A stretch of 64,000 nt of DNA from Adhaeribacter radiodurans (lineage in GTDB: Bacteria; Bacteroidota; Bacteroidia; Cytophagales; Hymenobacteraceae). The stretch spans positions 1,860,001-1,924,000 of the forward strand of contig NZ_CP055153.1 of assembly GCF_014075995.1 (NCBI RefSeq), written 5' to 3'. This document shows positions 1 through 7,711 of the stretch, in pieces; position 1 is the stretch's first letter, and the number at the start of each line of letters is the position of its first letter. The translations under genes and the position numbers were made by a program. The notes below the pieces were generated by a model. It was given only the letters and a program-made list of their open reading frames with translations. It ran no database searches and was not told the DNA's origin.

Positions 1-456
1 AAGGGAGTACGGGTAGGAGGTGCCTGGATTGTACCGAACCACGTACTTCTCGAAAATATCAGTGAACCAACTAACATTCGAAAATTTAACAAGGTATTAC
101 AAGGAACCTATTTAAGAGAAATAATTGCTGGCAAAGGACCTTTTACTTTATTTATCCCTACGGATGCGGCTTTCAAAAAATTACCTCCTGGCTTGCAACA
201 AGAATTATTCAGTACTTCCGAAAATGAACAACGCCTTGATTTTATTAAGCTTCACATAGTACCAGGAAAAATTGTAGCCTCCGATTTAACAAATGAAGTG
301 GTATTAAAAGCAGGTAACGGTCATAATTTACACGTACAAAATAAGAAAGGCATTATTCACGTAGATGACGCTAGTATTATAGTTAAAGATGGCGTTTCAA
401 ATAACGGAGTGGTCCATATTATAGACCGGGTTCTAGTCGAAGAAAATCAGCATTAA
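1..456 (+). CDS. Fasciclin (FAS1) domain protein, C-terminal part
   Basis: The reading frame is open from the first base of the window, so the gene begins upstream and only its last 151 codons are present. They form one FAS1 domain: a helical lead-in (LLENISEP), the typical strand TLFIPTDAAFKKLP, the conserved block KLHIVPGK, and the closing strand GVVHIIDRVLV. FAS1 domains are secreted or surface adhesion modules, and in Bacteroidota they are often lipid-anchored or found in tandem. Whether another FAS1 domain precedes this one cannot be seen. A TTG at 193 is not a credible start because it would cut the domain in half. The gene ends 14 bp from the convergent rsgA stop. Confidence 0.85.
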   Translation, partial: KGVRVGGAWIVPNHVLLENISEPTNIRKFNKVLQGTYLREIIAGKGPFTLFIPTDAAFKKLPPGLQQELFSTSENEQRLDFIKLHIVPGKIVASDLTNEVVLKAGNGHNLHVQNKKGIIHVDDASIIVKDGVSNNGVVHIIDRVLVEENQH

Positions 457-470
457 ACACTGGTAAATAA

Positions 471-1394
471 TTACCGGCGGTTATCGGTTTCGTCCATTAT
501 GCTGCGGTAACTCTCGTAACGGGTAAGCGAAATTTTACCGGCTTTTAAATCTTTTAAAACCGCGCAACCTGGCTCATTTATGTGCAAACAATTGTAATAT
601 TTACATTGATTAAGCCGCTCGCGCATTTCCGGGAAAAAATAACTTAATTCTTCTTTCGGGATATCTACTAAACCTAGTTCTTTAATGCCCGGAGTATCAA
701 TAATATAGGTATCGGGTGCAAGCTCAAACATTTCAGCGTAAGTAGTAGTGTGTTTTCCCTTATCCGAATAGTCGGATATTACGCTGGTTTTTAATTCCAG
801 TTCGGGCGATAATTGATTGATTAAAGTGGATTTACCAACACCGGAATGTCCGGAAAAAAGGGTTTTATGACCAGCCAGTAATTCTTTAATCTCTGAAATT
901 CCTTGCCCCGAGACCGTTGAACAAATAATACCAGAATAGCCAATCTGGTCATACATTTTTAAAATTTGGTTTTGATATTGGGCAGTTTCCGGATCGTATA
1001 AGTCGGATTTGTTATAAATCAGAGTAACAGGAATGTCGTATGCTTCGGCGGTAACCAAAAAACGATCAATGAAACCGAACGAAGTGCGGGGCGAAACCAG
1101 CGTGACTACCAGTAAAGCCCGATCTATATTAGCAGCAATTATGTGGGAATGAGCCGTTTTATGTGTTGATTTCCGGATAATATAATTTTCGCGTTCGGCA
1201 ATGTGGTGAATAGCGCCCGTAGACTCGCCGGCTTCTTCCAGCTCAAATTCTACTAAATCGCCTACCGCTATGGGATTACTTACTTTTAAGTCTTTTAACT
1301 TAATTTTGCCCCGTAAGCGGCAGCGGTACATTTCCCCATCTTCGGTCCGGACAATATACCACGAACCGGTTGATTTCATTACTAATCCTTCCAT
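471..1394 (-). CDS. rsgA: Ribosome small-subunit GTPase RsgA (YjeQ)
   Basis: Late 30S-subunit maturation GTPase of 307 residues with the circularly permuted GTPase order expected of the family. An N-terminal OB fold is followed by NKSD (G4, about residues 128-131), then the P-loop GHSGVGKST (about 182-190) and DTPG (G3, about 233-236). The C-terminal zinc site is complete, with Cys264, Cys269, His271 and Cys277 in the pattern C-x4-C-x-H-x5-C. I chose the ATG at 1394 because MEGLVMKSTGSWY matches the usual RsgA N-terminus. A TTG at 1421 and an ATG at 1379 are alternatives. The start lies inside the 3' end of kdtA (13 bp overlap), suggesting translational coupling in a kdtA-rsgA operon. Confidence 0.95.
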   Translation of the reverse strand: MEGLVMKSTGSWYIVRTEDGEMYRCRLRGKIKLKDLKVSNPIAVGDLVEFELEEAGESTGAIHHIAERENYIIRKSTHKTAHSHIIAANIDRALLVVTLVSPRTSFGFIDRFLVTAEAYDIPVTLIYNKSDLYDPETAQYQNQILKMYDQIGYSGIICSTVSGQGISEIKELLAGHKTLFSGHSGVGKSTLINQLSPELELKTSVISDYSDKGKHTTTYAEMFELAPDTYIIDTPGIKELGLVDIPKEELSYFFPEMRERLNQCKYYNCLHINEPGCAVLKDLKAGKISLTRYESYRSIMDETDNRR

Positions 1395-2644
1395 GCTGAA
1401 TTTGTTAGCCACTGCTGGCAAGCTGCTAAAATTTTAGTAGTAGCTCCGGCATGTTGCGCCAGGTAATGTATAGCTGTTTCTTTTATGTGCTTTCTTTTTT
1501 CAGGATCGCCGTTTATTTTCTCAAATTTGTCCCTTAGTTCCGAAGTGTTTTGAACGGGAAAAGCGCACTGCAAAGTTACTAAATCTATTGCTTCCTGAAA
1601 TTTAGTAAATGCCGGCCCAAAGAAAAGCGGTAAGCCAAACACAGCCGCTTCCAAGGTATTATGCAAGCCTTTGCCAAAAGCGCCTCCAATATACGCGTAA
1701 GTGCCATAACGGTACAAGGATGCCAATAAACCCACATTATCAATAATTAATACGCGGTAACTTGAAACGGTATCTGGTTGCGCTAAGGAATACCGGATAG
1801 CTTTTCCGGCAAAATTCTGTAATAGTTTTTCTATTTCATCAGAATGAATTTCGTGCGGTGCGATAATAAACCGCATGGCAGATAAATTTTCCTGAATAAA
1901 CGGTAGTAACACGTGCATATCGGCGGGCCAACTACTCCCGATAATAAACACAGGTTCGAGGTTTGTAAAATTGGCCACAATGGGTATTTGCTGCGCTTGG
2001 GCAGCAGTCTGCAGTACCCGGTCGAAGCGCGTATCACCGGCTATAGTTACGTGGTTTATCCCGCCTTGCTTAAGTAATTGAGCTGAATTTTCGTTTTGAG
2101 TAAATATATGAGTAAATAACTTTAAAATGTTGCGGTAAAAGCCGCCATACGATTTAAAGAAAAGTTGATTTTCCCTAAATATTGCCGAAATAGATATTAC
2201 CGGAATTTGCCGTTGATGGAGTTCGAGTAAGTAATGGTACCAAAACTCGTATTTCACAAAAACCGCCAGGCGAGGTTGCAGCAACTCCACGAACTTACGA
2301 GCGTTAGCCGCAGTATCGAGCGGTAAGTAAAAAATGTAGTCGGCACCAGCATAATTTTTCCGCACTTCATAGCCCGAAGGCGAAAAAAAAGTAAGAGCAA
2401 CCTTGTATTCAGGGTATTCTTGTTTTATTCTTTCTATAACCGGCCGTCCCTGTTCAAATTCGCCCAACGATGCGCAATGAAACCAAATAACCGGCTGCTT
2501 ATTTCCGGCGAGTTTATCCTTCATAGCAGGAAAGAAATTTTGCCGGCCCGTAATCCATTTGCCAGCCTTCGTGTGAAAAGGGGCAGTGGTTTGAAGCAAC
2601 AAGCCGTAAAATTGAATTCCCAGGTTGTAAAAGAATTTAGTCAT
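1382..2644 (-). CDS. kdtA: 3-deoxy-D-manno-octulosonic acid transferase
   Basis: Kdo transferase (WaaA/KdtA, GT30) that adds Kdo to the lipid A precursor at the inner membrane; 420 residues, the usual length. A hydrophobic N-terminal helix (about residues 4-20) is the membrane anchor. WFHCASLGEFEQGRPVIE (about 54-71) carries the catalytic Glu62. The second Rossmann domain includes IAGDTRFDRV and, near the C-terminus, AYIGGAFGKGLHNTLEAA, the sugar-nucleotide binding loop. It is translated into rsgA with a 13 bp overlap. kdsA, which makes Kdo 8-phosphate, is in the same window at 48.2 kb but not adjacent. Upstream of the ATG lies an octad repeat tract (2653-2749). Confidence 0.95.
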   Translation of the reverse strand: MTKFFYNLGIQFYGLLLQTTAPFHTKAGKWITGRQNFFPAMKDKLAGNKQPVIWFHCASLGEFEQGRPVIERIKQEYPEYKVALTFFSPSGYEVRKNYAGADYIFYLPLDTAANARKFVELLQPRLAVFVKYEFWYHYLLELHQRQIPVISISAIFRENQLFFKSYGGFYRNILKLFTHIFTQNENSAQLLKQGGINHVTIAGDTRFDRVLQTAAQAQQIPIVANFTNLEPVFIIGSSWPADMHVLLPFIQENLSAMRFIIAPHEIHSDEIEKLLQNFAGKAIRYSLAQPDTVSSYRVLIIDNVGLLASLYRYGTYAYIGGAFGKGLHNTLEAAVFGLPLFFGPAFTKFQEAIDLVTLQCAFPVQNTSELRDKFEKINGDPEKRKHIKETAIHYLAQHAGATTKILAACQQWLTNSAWKD

Positions 2645-2652
2645 GCATGTCT

Positions 2653-2907
2653 GGTTACAGGTTGCAAGTTACAGGTTGCAAGCTGGAAAATTAGAAAGTT
2701 GTCAGGTTTTAAGGTTGAAATTTAGAAAGTTGTTATGTTGTTAAGTTAAATAGATGTGGTATCCTTTGAACTTAAATTATATAGGTTTTTGGATTGAATC
2801 ATTTTACAACCAATTAAAACTATTGTACTTATAAAAATGACAGAAACCCTCAACCTTACAACTTTCTAACTTTTTAACTTTCCAACTAATCAACCTTCCA
2901 ACTACTT
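2653..2907. repeat. Inverted pair of octad repeat arms between kdtA and an enoyl-CoA hydratase gene
   Basis: The right arm (2852-2907) reads as seven phased octads on the + strand: AACCTTAC, AACTTTCT, AACTTTTT, AACTTTCC, AACTAATC, AACCTTCC, AACTACTT. The last unit contains the stop codon (2902-2904) of the enoyl-CoA hydratase gene. The left arm (2653-2749) is the same theme on the opposite strand, for example TTAGAAAGTTGT and AAGGTTGAAA, and includes two copies of ACAGGTTGCAAG. About 100 bp of AT-rich spacer lies between. The arms can pair imperfectly. This is not a CRISPR (units are contiguous, no spacers) and no open reading frame is inside. Confidence 0.7.
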
Positions 2908-3675
2908 TCCTTTGAAATTGGGACTTCGTTTTTCTATAAAGGCGGCCATTCCTTCTTTTTGGTCTTCGGAAGCAAAGGCCAGGTAAAAGTTTTTGCGTTC
3001 CATTATTAATCCTTCTTCGAGGTGCGTCTCGAAGGAACGCAAAACGGCTTCTTTGGCTAACTTAACCGCTATAGGAGAAAGAGCAGCAATTTGCGCGGCG
3101 AGTTTTATAGCTTCCGATAAGTAAAGTTCAACGGGTACTACCCGGTTAATTAGTCCGTGCTTTTCAGCTTCTTCCGCGGATAAAAACTTGCCGGTTAAAA
3201 CCATTTCCATTGCTTTTGCTTTGCCAATGGCTTTGGTTAAACGCTGAGTACCACCGGCGCCCGGAATCACGCCAATTTTTATTTCCGGCTGACCAAAAAC
3301 GGCAGTTTCCGAAGCAATAATCATATCGCAGAGCATAGCAACTTCGCAACCACCTCCTAAGGCAAAACCCGAAACCGCTGCTATAATAGGTTTTTTCGTT
3401 TTTTTAATCTGATCCCAGGTGGCAAACTGGTCAATCTGGTACATGTCAATAGCCGATTTATCGGCCATTTGTTTTATATCGGCTCCCGCAGCAAAAGCTT
3501 TTTCGTTGCCGGTTAACACAATTACCCGCACTTCATTATCGGCATCTAAGTCTTGTAAGGCATTGCGCAACTCACTCATTAAAGGCACACTTAAGGCATT
3601 TAACTCTTTTGGCCGGTTAAACTCAATTAAAGCAATATGTGGTTGTACCGGATTGGTTACTTTAATAAATTCCAT
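2902..3675 (-). CDS. Enoyl-CoA hydratase/isomerase (crotonase family)
   Basis: Crotonase-fold enzyme of 257 residues, the standard length for a single-domain hydratase. The oxyanion-hole motif FAAGADIKQM is at about 61-70. Both catalytic glutamates of true enoyl-CoA hydratases are present: Glu111 in GGGCEVAMLCD and Glu131 in FGQPEIKIG. The PGAGGTQRL signature follows. The substrate would be a trans-2-enoyl-CoA in fatty-acid or amino-acid catabolism, but chain-length preference cannot be read from sequence. No other beta-oxidation gene is adjacent. The gene ends inside the octad repeat tract. A small membrane-protein gene lies 21 bp upstream on the same strand. Confidence 0.9.
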   Translation of the reverse strand: MEFIKVTNPVQPHIALIEFNRPKELNALSVPLMSELRNALQDLDADNEVRVIVLTGNEKAFAAGADIKQMADKSAIDMYQIDQFATWDQIKKTKKPIIAAVSGFALGGGCEVAMLCDMIIASETAVFGQPEIKIGVIPGAGGTQRLTKAIGKAKAMEMVLTGKFLSAEEAEKHGLINRVVPVELYLSEAIKLAAQIAALSPIAVKLAKEAVLRSFETHLEEGLIMERKNFYLAFASEDQKEGMAAFIEKRSPNFKGK

Positions 3676-3696
3676 AAGTTAAATAGTAGGTAGCTT

Positions 3697-4110
3697 TTAC
3701 AATAAAGTTTTAGGTTTTTGAAAAGAAGATACTAAAAACGCAGAAATAAGTATGGAAACATGCATAGCAATAGCCCCCTTAAAAGAAAACGCATTTACTT
3801 TATTTCCCAGTTCACTTACAATAATGTAGGACATTAATCTTCCTTCTATTAGATAGTAGACAATGTTCATGAATAGTATCTCAATAAAAAGAACCCAAAT
3901 AAAAAACGTGGATTTAGTAACTGGTACTACAGCTTTGTAAATTGGAAAAAGCAAAAACTGAAGAACTGTTCCTGATATTCCTAGTACTAGCGTGCTGAAT
4001 AGCAGAAACGAAAATAATTCATTATCCAGTTTATCAAATATAGCAATGGCTAGACCAAATAAAGTAAAAAGAATAAAGTGAAAAACTGTAAAACTCCAAA
4101 GTAATTTCAA
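3697..4110 (-). CDS. Small four-helix membrane protein, unknown function
   Basis: 137 residues with about four hydrophobic segments: near residues 5-24, 31-56, 66-90 and 112-130. I do not recognise the family. The only start that keeps the first helix is a TTG at 4108-4110; an in-frame stop lies three codons upstream and the first internal ATG would remove more than half the protein, so TTG is likely genuine. It lies 21 bp upstream of the enoyl-CoA hydratase gene on the same strand and may be co-transcribed, although no functional link is apparent. A strain-specific membrane protein or decayed transporter fragment is possible. Confidence 0.6.
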   Translation of the reverse strand: MKLLWSFTVFHFILFTLFGLAIAIFDKLDNELFSFLLFSTLVLGISGTVLQFLLFPIYKAVVPVTKSTFFIWVLFIEILFMNIVYYLIEGRLMSYIIVSELGNKVNAFSFKGAIAMHVSILISAFLVSSFQKPKTLL

Positions 4111-4236
4111 TTCCCTTATCTTTTATGATTAAGTACTTTAACCAAATTAGTTGAGATTATTAATAGTAAGTTGTTGAGCATTAAAATTTACTAAACTAAT
4201 AACGAACAACTACTTACCTGTTGCACTTGTTATTAC

Positions 4237-5508
4237 TTAGCTGATGCCGGTTTTACTAACAAACTGATACGTTGTGCGGGTACGCTGTTCCAGTAAAATT
4301 TCTTTCTCTTTTGTTAAACGAGTTATGCTTGGCTCGTCGTAATTTTTAATGGTAAATAAAGTTAAACCGGTATTGTAATGAATAGTAAAGTGGTCTTGTA
4401 AAGATTGAATAAACAGGTGGAGCCGGTTCGCGTCGTAATCTGTACAAACAGAGAATGAGATGGCAGAATTTTGCATTAAGTTGATCCTGAACCGATAATT
4501 AGCTAAAGCGGCAAAAATGGTGCTCAGGTTGCTTTCGTTTATAAAAGCAAAATCTTTCTCCTGAAAAGAAATTAAACATTGCTGTTGTTTCAAGATAAAG
4601 GCCGGCGCTATTTTATCGTGCCGGCAATCATGGATAATGGTGCCGGGGGCTTCTGGTTGCAGAAAGGATTTTACGTATAAAGGGATGCGGCTGGTGGCTA
4701 ATGGTTTAATAGTTTTCGGGTGAATAACACTGGCGCCGTAATACGCCATTTCTACCGTTTCCTGAAAAGAAATTTCCTGGTACAAAACTGTATCCGGAAA
4801 TAACTTCGGATCGGCATTTAGTAAACCCGCCACGTCTTTCCAGATGGTTACCGATTGAGCCGAGAGACAATGCGCAAAAATAGCAGCGGTATAATCCGAG
4901 CCTTCTCGCCCTAAAGTAGTTGTTAATCCATCGAAAGTGCCTCCCAAAAATCCTTGTGTTACTACGTGCTTTTCCTGCAAAAGTGGTTTTACATGGTTTT
5001 CAACGTTATTTTGGGTCAGGTTCCAGTCTACTTTAGCCTCACGCCAGATAGAATCAGTACGGATAATAGGTCGGCAATCCAGCCAGGTGCTGGGTACTTC
5101 TACGTGTTCCAGGTATTCGTTTAAAATTACCGATGCCAAGAGTTCCCCGTAACTTACTACCTGATCGTATTGCTTATCGTAAAAATCAGAAGCAGTAACG
5201 GTAAGTAAATAAGTCTCTAGTTGCTGAAATAAATTTTCTACTTGTTGATATACCGGATGTTGCGCCGTAAATAAATCTTGTAGTATCTGGTAATGGTATT
5301 GTTTCAGGTTATTTAATGCGGAGGTAAAATCTAGTTGCTGGAAGGCTTGTTCAAACACCTGCTCCAGGCCATTAGTAGTTTTACCCATGGCCGATACCAC
5401 TACCAAAATAAAATTATTATCCGGAGGTTGGCTTTTAAGAATGGTCCCAACGTTGCGTACAGCCGCCGCATCTTTCACCGAAGCACCACCAAATTTAAAT
5501 ACTTTCAT
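4237..5508 (-). CDS. lysC: Aspartate kinase
   Basis: Phosphorylates L-aspartate, the first step toward lysine/diaminopimelate, threonine and methionine. 423 residues, monofunctional, with no fused homoserine dehydrogenase. The kinase domain opens with KFGGASV (residues 5-11), then VSYGE (118-122), TTLGREGSDYTA (197-208) and WKDVAGLLNADPK. The region after about residue 290 is the expected place for the ACT-type allosteric domains; it is less conserved to my eye, so feedback specificity cannot be assigned. dapB, a later enzyme of the same pathway, is at 52.2 kb. The start ATG at 5508 sits directly before the kinase motif. The gene stands alone on its strand, with about 140 bp to the next gene upstream. 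Confidence 0.93.
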   Translation of the reverse strand: MKVFKFGGASVKDAAAVRNVGTILKSQPPDNNFILVVVSAMGKTTNGLEQVFEQAFQQLDFTSALNNLKQYHYQILQDLFTAQHPVYQQVENLFQQLETYLLTVTASDFYDKQYDQVVSYGELLASVILNEYLEHVEVPSTWLDCRPIIRTDSIWREAKVDWNLTQNNVENHVKPLLQEKHVVTQGFLGGTFDGLTTTLGREGSDYTAAIFAHCLSAQSVTIWKDVAGLLNADPKLFPDTVLYQEISFQETVEMAYYGASVIHPKTIKPLATSRIPLYVKSFLQPEAPGTIIHDCRHDKIAPAFILKQQQCLISFQEKDFAFINESNLSTIFAALANYRFRINLMQNSAISFSVCTDYDANRLHLFIQSLQDHFTIHYNTGLTLFTIKNYDEPSITRLTKEKEILLEQRTRTTYQFVSKTGIS

Positions 5509-5617
5509 TTATTTGTTTTAAGTAGGCCAGGAACAATAAATTTTATTTTTTGATTTACTAATTCCGAGGATCCGCTTGTTATCCGGAGAATTGAGCCGGA
5601 AAGGTAAACTTTTAGCA

Positions 5618-5646
5618 AAAAAAAATCCTCTGAAAAGAGGATTTTT
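5618..5646 (-). terminator. Rho-independent terminator after the DUF5606 gene
   Basis: Stem AAATCCTCT/AGAGGATTT with a four-base loop (GAAA on the + strand). Read on the minus strand it is followed by a run of nine T. It lies immediately downstream of the stop codon at 5650 and insulates the DUF5606 gene from aspartokinase. Confidence 0.85.
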
Positions 5647-5649
5647 AAT

Positions 5650-6135
5650 TTAAGATTCTTTATTGCTTGGTTCTTCGTCGGTTTCGCTAAGTGCTGGTTC
5701 GGCACTCATGGCATTTTCAGTTTCAGGGGTTGGTTCTGCTTCGGTAAAAGGTACGTATTTGCTTACAATACCATACCAATTTACTATTTTTTTAATGTCC
5801 GATACATACACCCGCGAGCGGTCGTAATCCGGAATAATTTCCTGAATAAAAGAAAATAACTCCGCGTTGCTCGACTTGCTGTTAACTGTTATCTCATCAC
5901 CAAACTTCTGGCGAATCCGTTCAAATACTTCGGCAAGAGGTACGGTAACTTCGGCATCTTCGGTATAAATAGAAATCTCGTGCAGTAAAGAAATCCGATG
6001 CTTTGATTGCGCTACTTGTCGGTTGGCTTTATCGTCTAACGTTTCGATAATAACCCCGTTGCGGGTAGGGCTCACTATCCGGTATAAGCCGCTCATACCA
6101 GCTATAGAAGCTATGTCTTTTAAATTAACAGGCAT
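5650..6135 (-). CDS. DUF5606 family protein
   Basis: 161 residues. The N-terminal half (MPVNLKDIASIAGMSGLYRI through about residue 70) matches my memory of DUF5606, a Bacteroidota-restricted cytoplasmic family of unknown function. The middle predicts mixed helices, including an EVFERIRQKFGDEI segment. The last 25 or so residues are acidic and Glu/Ser-rich (PETENAMSAEPALSETDEE), probably disordered. No catalytic motif is evident. It follows the TonB-C gene by 14 bp, so engB, the TonB-C gene and this gene probably form one minus-strand transcription unit ending at the terminator at 5618-5646. Confidence 0.8.
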   Translation of the reverse strand: MPVNLKDIASIAGMSGLYRIVSPTRNGVIIETLDDKANRQVAQSKHRISLLHEISIYTEDAEVTVPLAEVFERIRQKFGDEITVNSKSSNAELFSFIQEIIPDYDRSRVYVSDIKKIVNWYGIVSKYVPFTEAEPTPETENAMSAEPALSETDEEPSNKES

Positions 6136-6149
6136 AAATTGAGTTTTAA

Positions 6150-6557
6150 TTAAAGTTTAAAATTAATCGGAATGCTGTAGTTAGAAGCAAAACCAGGCGC
6201 ATTAAATTTTAATAATTTAACTACGCGTAATGCTTCATCGCCGCAGCCACCCCCAATGTTTTTAAGAATTTTGGCATTTGCTACTGTACCATCTTCGTTC
6301 ATCGTGAAGCCTATAATAACCTGACCCATAATGCGGTTCCGTTTCGCTAGCGGAGGGTATTGCAATTCTTGCGCGATAAAATCGTACATAGCTGTCTGCC
6401 CACCTTCGTAAAATTCGGCGAAAGGCAATACCTTCTCCACTCCAACCTTATTCGTTTTTGGCGCATCTTGTGTTGGAGCAGTAGTTTGAGCCATGGCTGA
6501 ATTAGCGGCTGCAAAGAAAGCAAAACTTAAAAACAAAATCGAAAATTTTAACTGCAT
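6150..6557 (-). CDS. Secreted TonB C-terminal domain protein
   Basis: 135 residues. The chosen ATG at 6557 gives a clean signal peptide: MQLK, a hydrophobic core, and cleavage after ANSAMA before Q. An upstream ATG-less extension to 6617 would bury it. The mature part has a TonB_C fold: YPPLAKRNRIMGQVIIGFTM, then DGTVANAKILKNIGGGCGDE and LKFNAPGF. It lacks the transmembrane anchor plus proline-rich linker of classical TonB, so it is a periplasmic stand-alone domain of the kind common in Bacteroidota, probably binding a partner rather than transducing energy. It sits 66 bp downstream of engB. Confidence 0.8.
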   Translation of the reverse strand: MQLKFSILFLSFAFFAAANSAMAQTTAPTQDAPKTNKVGVEKVLPFAEFYEGGQTAMYDFIAQELQYPPLAKRNRIMGQVIIGFTMNEDGTVANAKILKNIGGGCGDEALRVVKLLKFNAPGFASNYSIPINFKL

Positions 6558-6623
6558 ACTTTTTATTTGATTATAAAGATGAAAGTAGAACGCAGCCGGG
6601 GTCAAGATTAGTGCCAAATAATT

Positions 6624-7229
6624 TTAATTTTTCCCCAGTTCAACGTTGGTTTGCTCAATGAATTGTAATAGCTCCTCACGACCATTTTTCTCTGCCGAAG
6701 AAGTAACATATAGGGGCGGTAACTCCTCCCAGGTTTGCAGTAAGGCTCTTTTGAAACCTGCAATGTTTGCCTGCGTTTTTTGGATGGATTGTTTATCTGA
6801 CTTCGTAAATACGAGCACAAAGGGTACGCCCATTTCGCCAAGTAATTGAATAAAGTCTAAATCTGATTTTTGGGGTTCCAGGCGGGAGTCAATCAGCAAA
6901 AACACACAAGCCAGGTTCTTCCGGTTACGCAGGTAAGCCTTTACCATTTTTGACCATTTTTCCCGGGACGTTTGACTTACCCGGGCCCAGCCGTAACCCG
7001 GTAAATCGACCAGGTACCAGTTTTCATTAATTAAAAAATGATTGATTAATTGCGTTTTGCCCGGTAAAGAAGATGTTTTAGCTAATTTACTACGTTCGGT
7101 GAGCATATTAATCAACGAAGATTTTCCTACGTTAGAACGGCCAATAAATGCGTATTCCGGCAAATTTGTTTCGGGGCATTTGGCTACTTCGGTGTTGCTG
7201 CAAATAAATTTAGCTTCTTTTATAATCAT
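6624..7229 (-). CDS. engB: Ribosome-biogenesis GTP-binding protein EngB (YsxC)
   Basis: Essential-class GTPase for 50S assembly, 201 residues. Motifs in order: FIGRSNVGKSSLIN (P-loop), SLPGKTQLINHF (G2), VDLPGYGWARVS (G3) and VFTKSDK (G4). I chose the ATG at 7229 (MIIKEAKFICSN) because it matches family N-termini. An in-frame extension to 7391 has no domain similarity, and a promoter-like box at 7306-7313 falls within it. The stop is 66 bp from the TonB-C gene downstream. Confidence 0.95.
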   Translation of the reverse strand: MIIKEAKFICSNTEVAKCPETNLPEYAFIGRSNVGKSSLINMLTERSKLAKTSSLPGKTQLINHFLINENWYLVDLPGYGWARVSQTSREKWSKMVKAYLRNRKNLACVFLLIDSRLEPQKSDLDFIQLLGEMGVPFVLVFTKSDKQSIQKTQANIAGFKRALLQTWEELPPLYVTSSAEKNGREELLQFIEQTNVELGKN

Positions 7230-7711
7230 TACTTTTCTTTTACGGCTCAACCAAACTTTTAACCTAAACAGCACACAGCGGTTAGTCGGGTTATGTTTTA
7301 CGCAACAAATATAAGTAAAGTATAAAGAATGCCTGGCTTCCTCAATCCTATATACAATATGCTGTTTCTGCCTTTTATCTGCTAAGTACAAATGCCTAAA
7401 ATAAAATACTGAATTAAGGAACAGTTTTCGAGGTTAGTATTGTTGGATGCAGTAAGAGATGCAAGATCTTTAAAAAATGCTCTTATATTTGCATTTAAAA
7501 TGCTATTAGGTTAGGTTAATATTGTTTTTGTGCAAATTTTAATAAGTTAGGTTAAAGCTGGTGTATAGAACTGAAATACTTGCTGGTTTCTGTTTTAAGA
7601 TTTACTAAAAACTCTAAAATAATATTATTTAACAATTACCGGCTAATGGCGCTGGAGCTAAATTTATTTTATTCTTTTTAAGTTATTGCCTATTCTTTTA
7701 ACTGCTACTTC
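7230..7711. other. Gene-less divergent region between engB and the TPR/PD40 gene
   Basis: 482 bp of AT-rich DNA between divergent genes. Besides the engB -7 box it holds a plus-strand TATATTTG at 7484-7491 (a -7 match lacking a -33 partner, 220 bp from the next ATG). It also holds direct repeats: TTAGGTTAGGTTAA at 7506-7519 and TTAGGTTAA at 7547-7555, 36 bp apart in register. I see no RNA gene or conserved open frame. Confidence 0.5.
7306..7313 (-). promoter_or_regulatory. Candidate -7 box for engB
   Basis: On the minus strand the bases read TATATTTG, a full match to the Bacteroidota -7 consensus TAnnTTTG, about 75 bp upstream of the engB ATG. No TTTG occurs 19 bp further upstream, so support is partial. 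Confidence 0.4.
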
